Assembly: GCA_005801395.1 (NCBI GenBank) | Contig: SYDV01000406.1 | Coordinates: 1-13,861 of the forward strand | Length of the DNA: 13,861 nucleotides | Direction: 5' to 3' | Source: Planctomycetia bacterium | Lineage (GTDB): Bacteria > Planctomycetota > UBA11346 | Shown here: piece by piece, positions 13,702 through 13,861 of the stretch | How the letters are laid out: each line of letters opens with the position of its first letter | Numbering within the stretch: position 1 is the first letter of the stretch | Notes under the pieces: model-generated | What the model was told of the DNA's origin: nothing | What the model saw: the letters and a program-made list of their open reading frames with translations, nothing else | Database searches by the model: none | Translations under genes and position numbers: made by a program

Positions 13702-13861
13702 ATGGATTCTGTATCATCGTCTTATGTAACGTATTCGGAATGAGTAAAATCAGCAGTTAAACTCGTATCGACAACGTGCATTGAGACACTGAAAATTAAA
13801 TAGCACAAAATAAAAATCATTTCCTTGTTTTAGTATTCTCACCGTCATAGAACCCCCGAAC
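13702..13861. other. Terminal intergenic stretch, nothing recognised
   Basis: An AT-rich 160 bp with no reading frame, RNA gene or convincing promoter. It may be the upstream region of a gene beyond the window. Confidence 0.4.

Overview
The window looks like a chromosomal segment from a bacterium of moderate GC content, most likely in or near the Planctomycetes/Verrucomicrobia/Lentisphaerae (PVC) group. This is inference. It rests on two membrane proteins of a type I associate with that group, a eukaryotic-type HisA, a solitary GspG-like protein and a GxxExxY element. No rRNA, tRNA or CRISPR array was seen.

Layout. Positions 1-1057 (minus) hold an ammonium channel gene (amt) whose 3' end lies off the window. 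Upstream of it, also on the minus strand, is quinolinate synthase (nadA, 1354-2325), then an uncharacterised seven-helix membrane protein (2430-3764). Divergent from that is a translationally coupled plus-strand pair: a 135-residue four-helix membrane protein (3784-4191) and a B12-binding-type radical SAM enzyme (4188-5498). The radical SAM gene runs tail-to-tail, with overlap, into a GspG-like membrane-anchored protein (5464-6021, minus). Next on the minus strand is a eukaryotic-type hisA (6119-6898).

Positions 7088-12628 (minus) form a complete branched-chain amino acid ABC importer, transcribed livJ-livH-livM-livG-livF. The periplasmic binding protein LivJ delivers substrate to the LivH/LivM permease, which is powered by LivG/LivF. 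Three things are unusual here. A GxxExxY nuclease-fold gene framed by 29-bp inverted repeats sits between livH and livM. LivG carries an extra segment of about 85-90 residues with two predicted membrane helices inside its ATPase domain. A 173-bp element made of inverted arrays of an 8-bp repeat fills the gap between livF and hisA.

A divergent spacer of about 220 bp separates livJ from a secreted FKBP-type prolyl isomerase gene (12849-13613, plus), which ends in a clear intrinsic terminator followed by a short perfect GC-rich palindrome. The last 160 bases show no gene.

The strongest candidates for something undescribed are the membrane-inserted LivG, the GxxExxY inverted-repeat element whose left repeat supplies the apparent livM start, and the inverted octamer array. 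The small-membrane-protein/radical-SAM pair is the best candidate for an uncharacterised enzymatic function.
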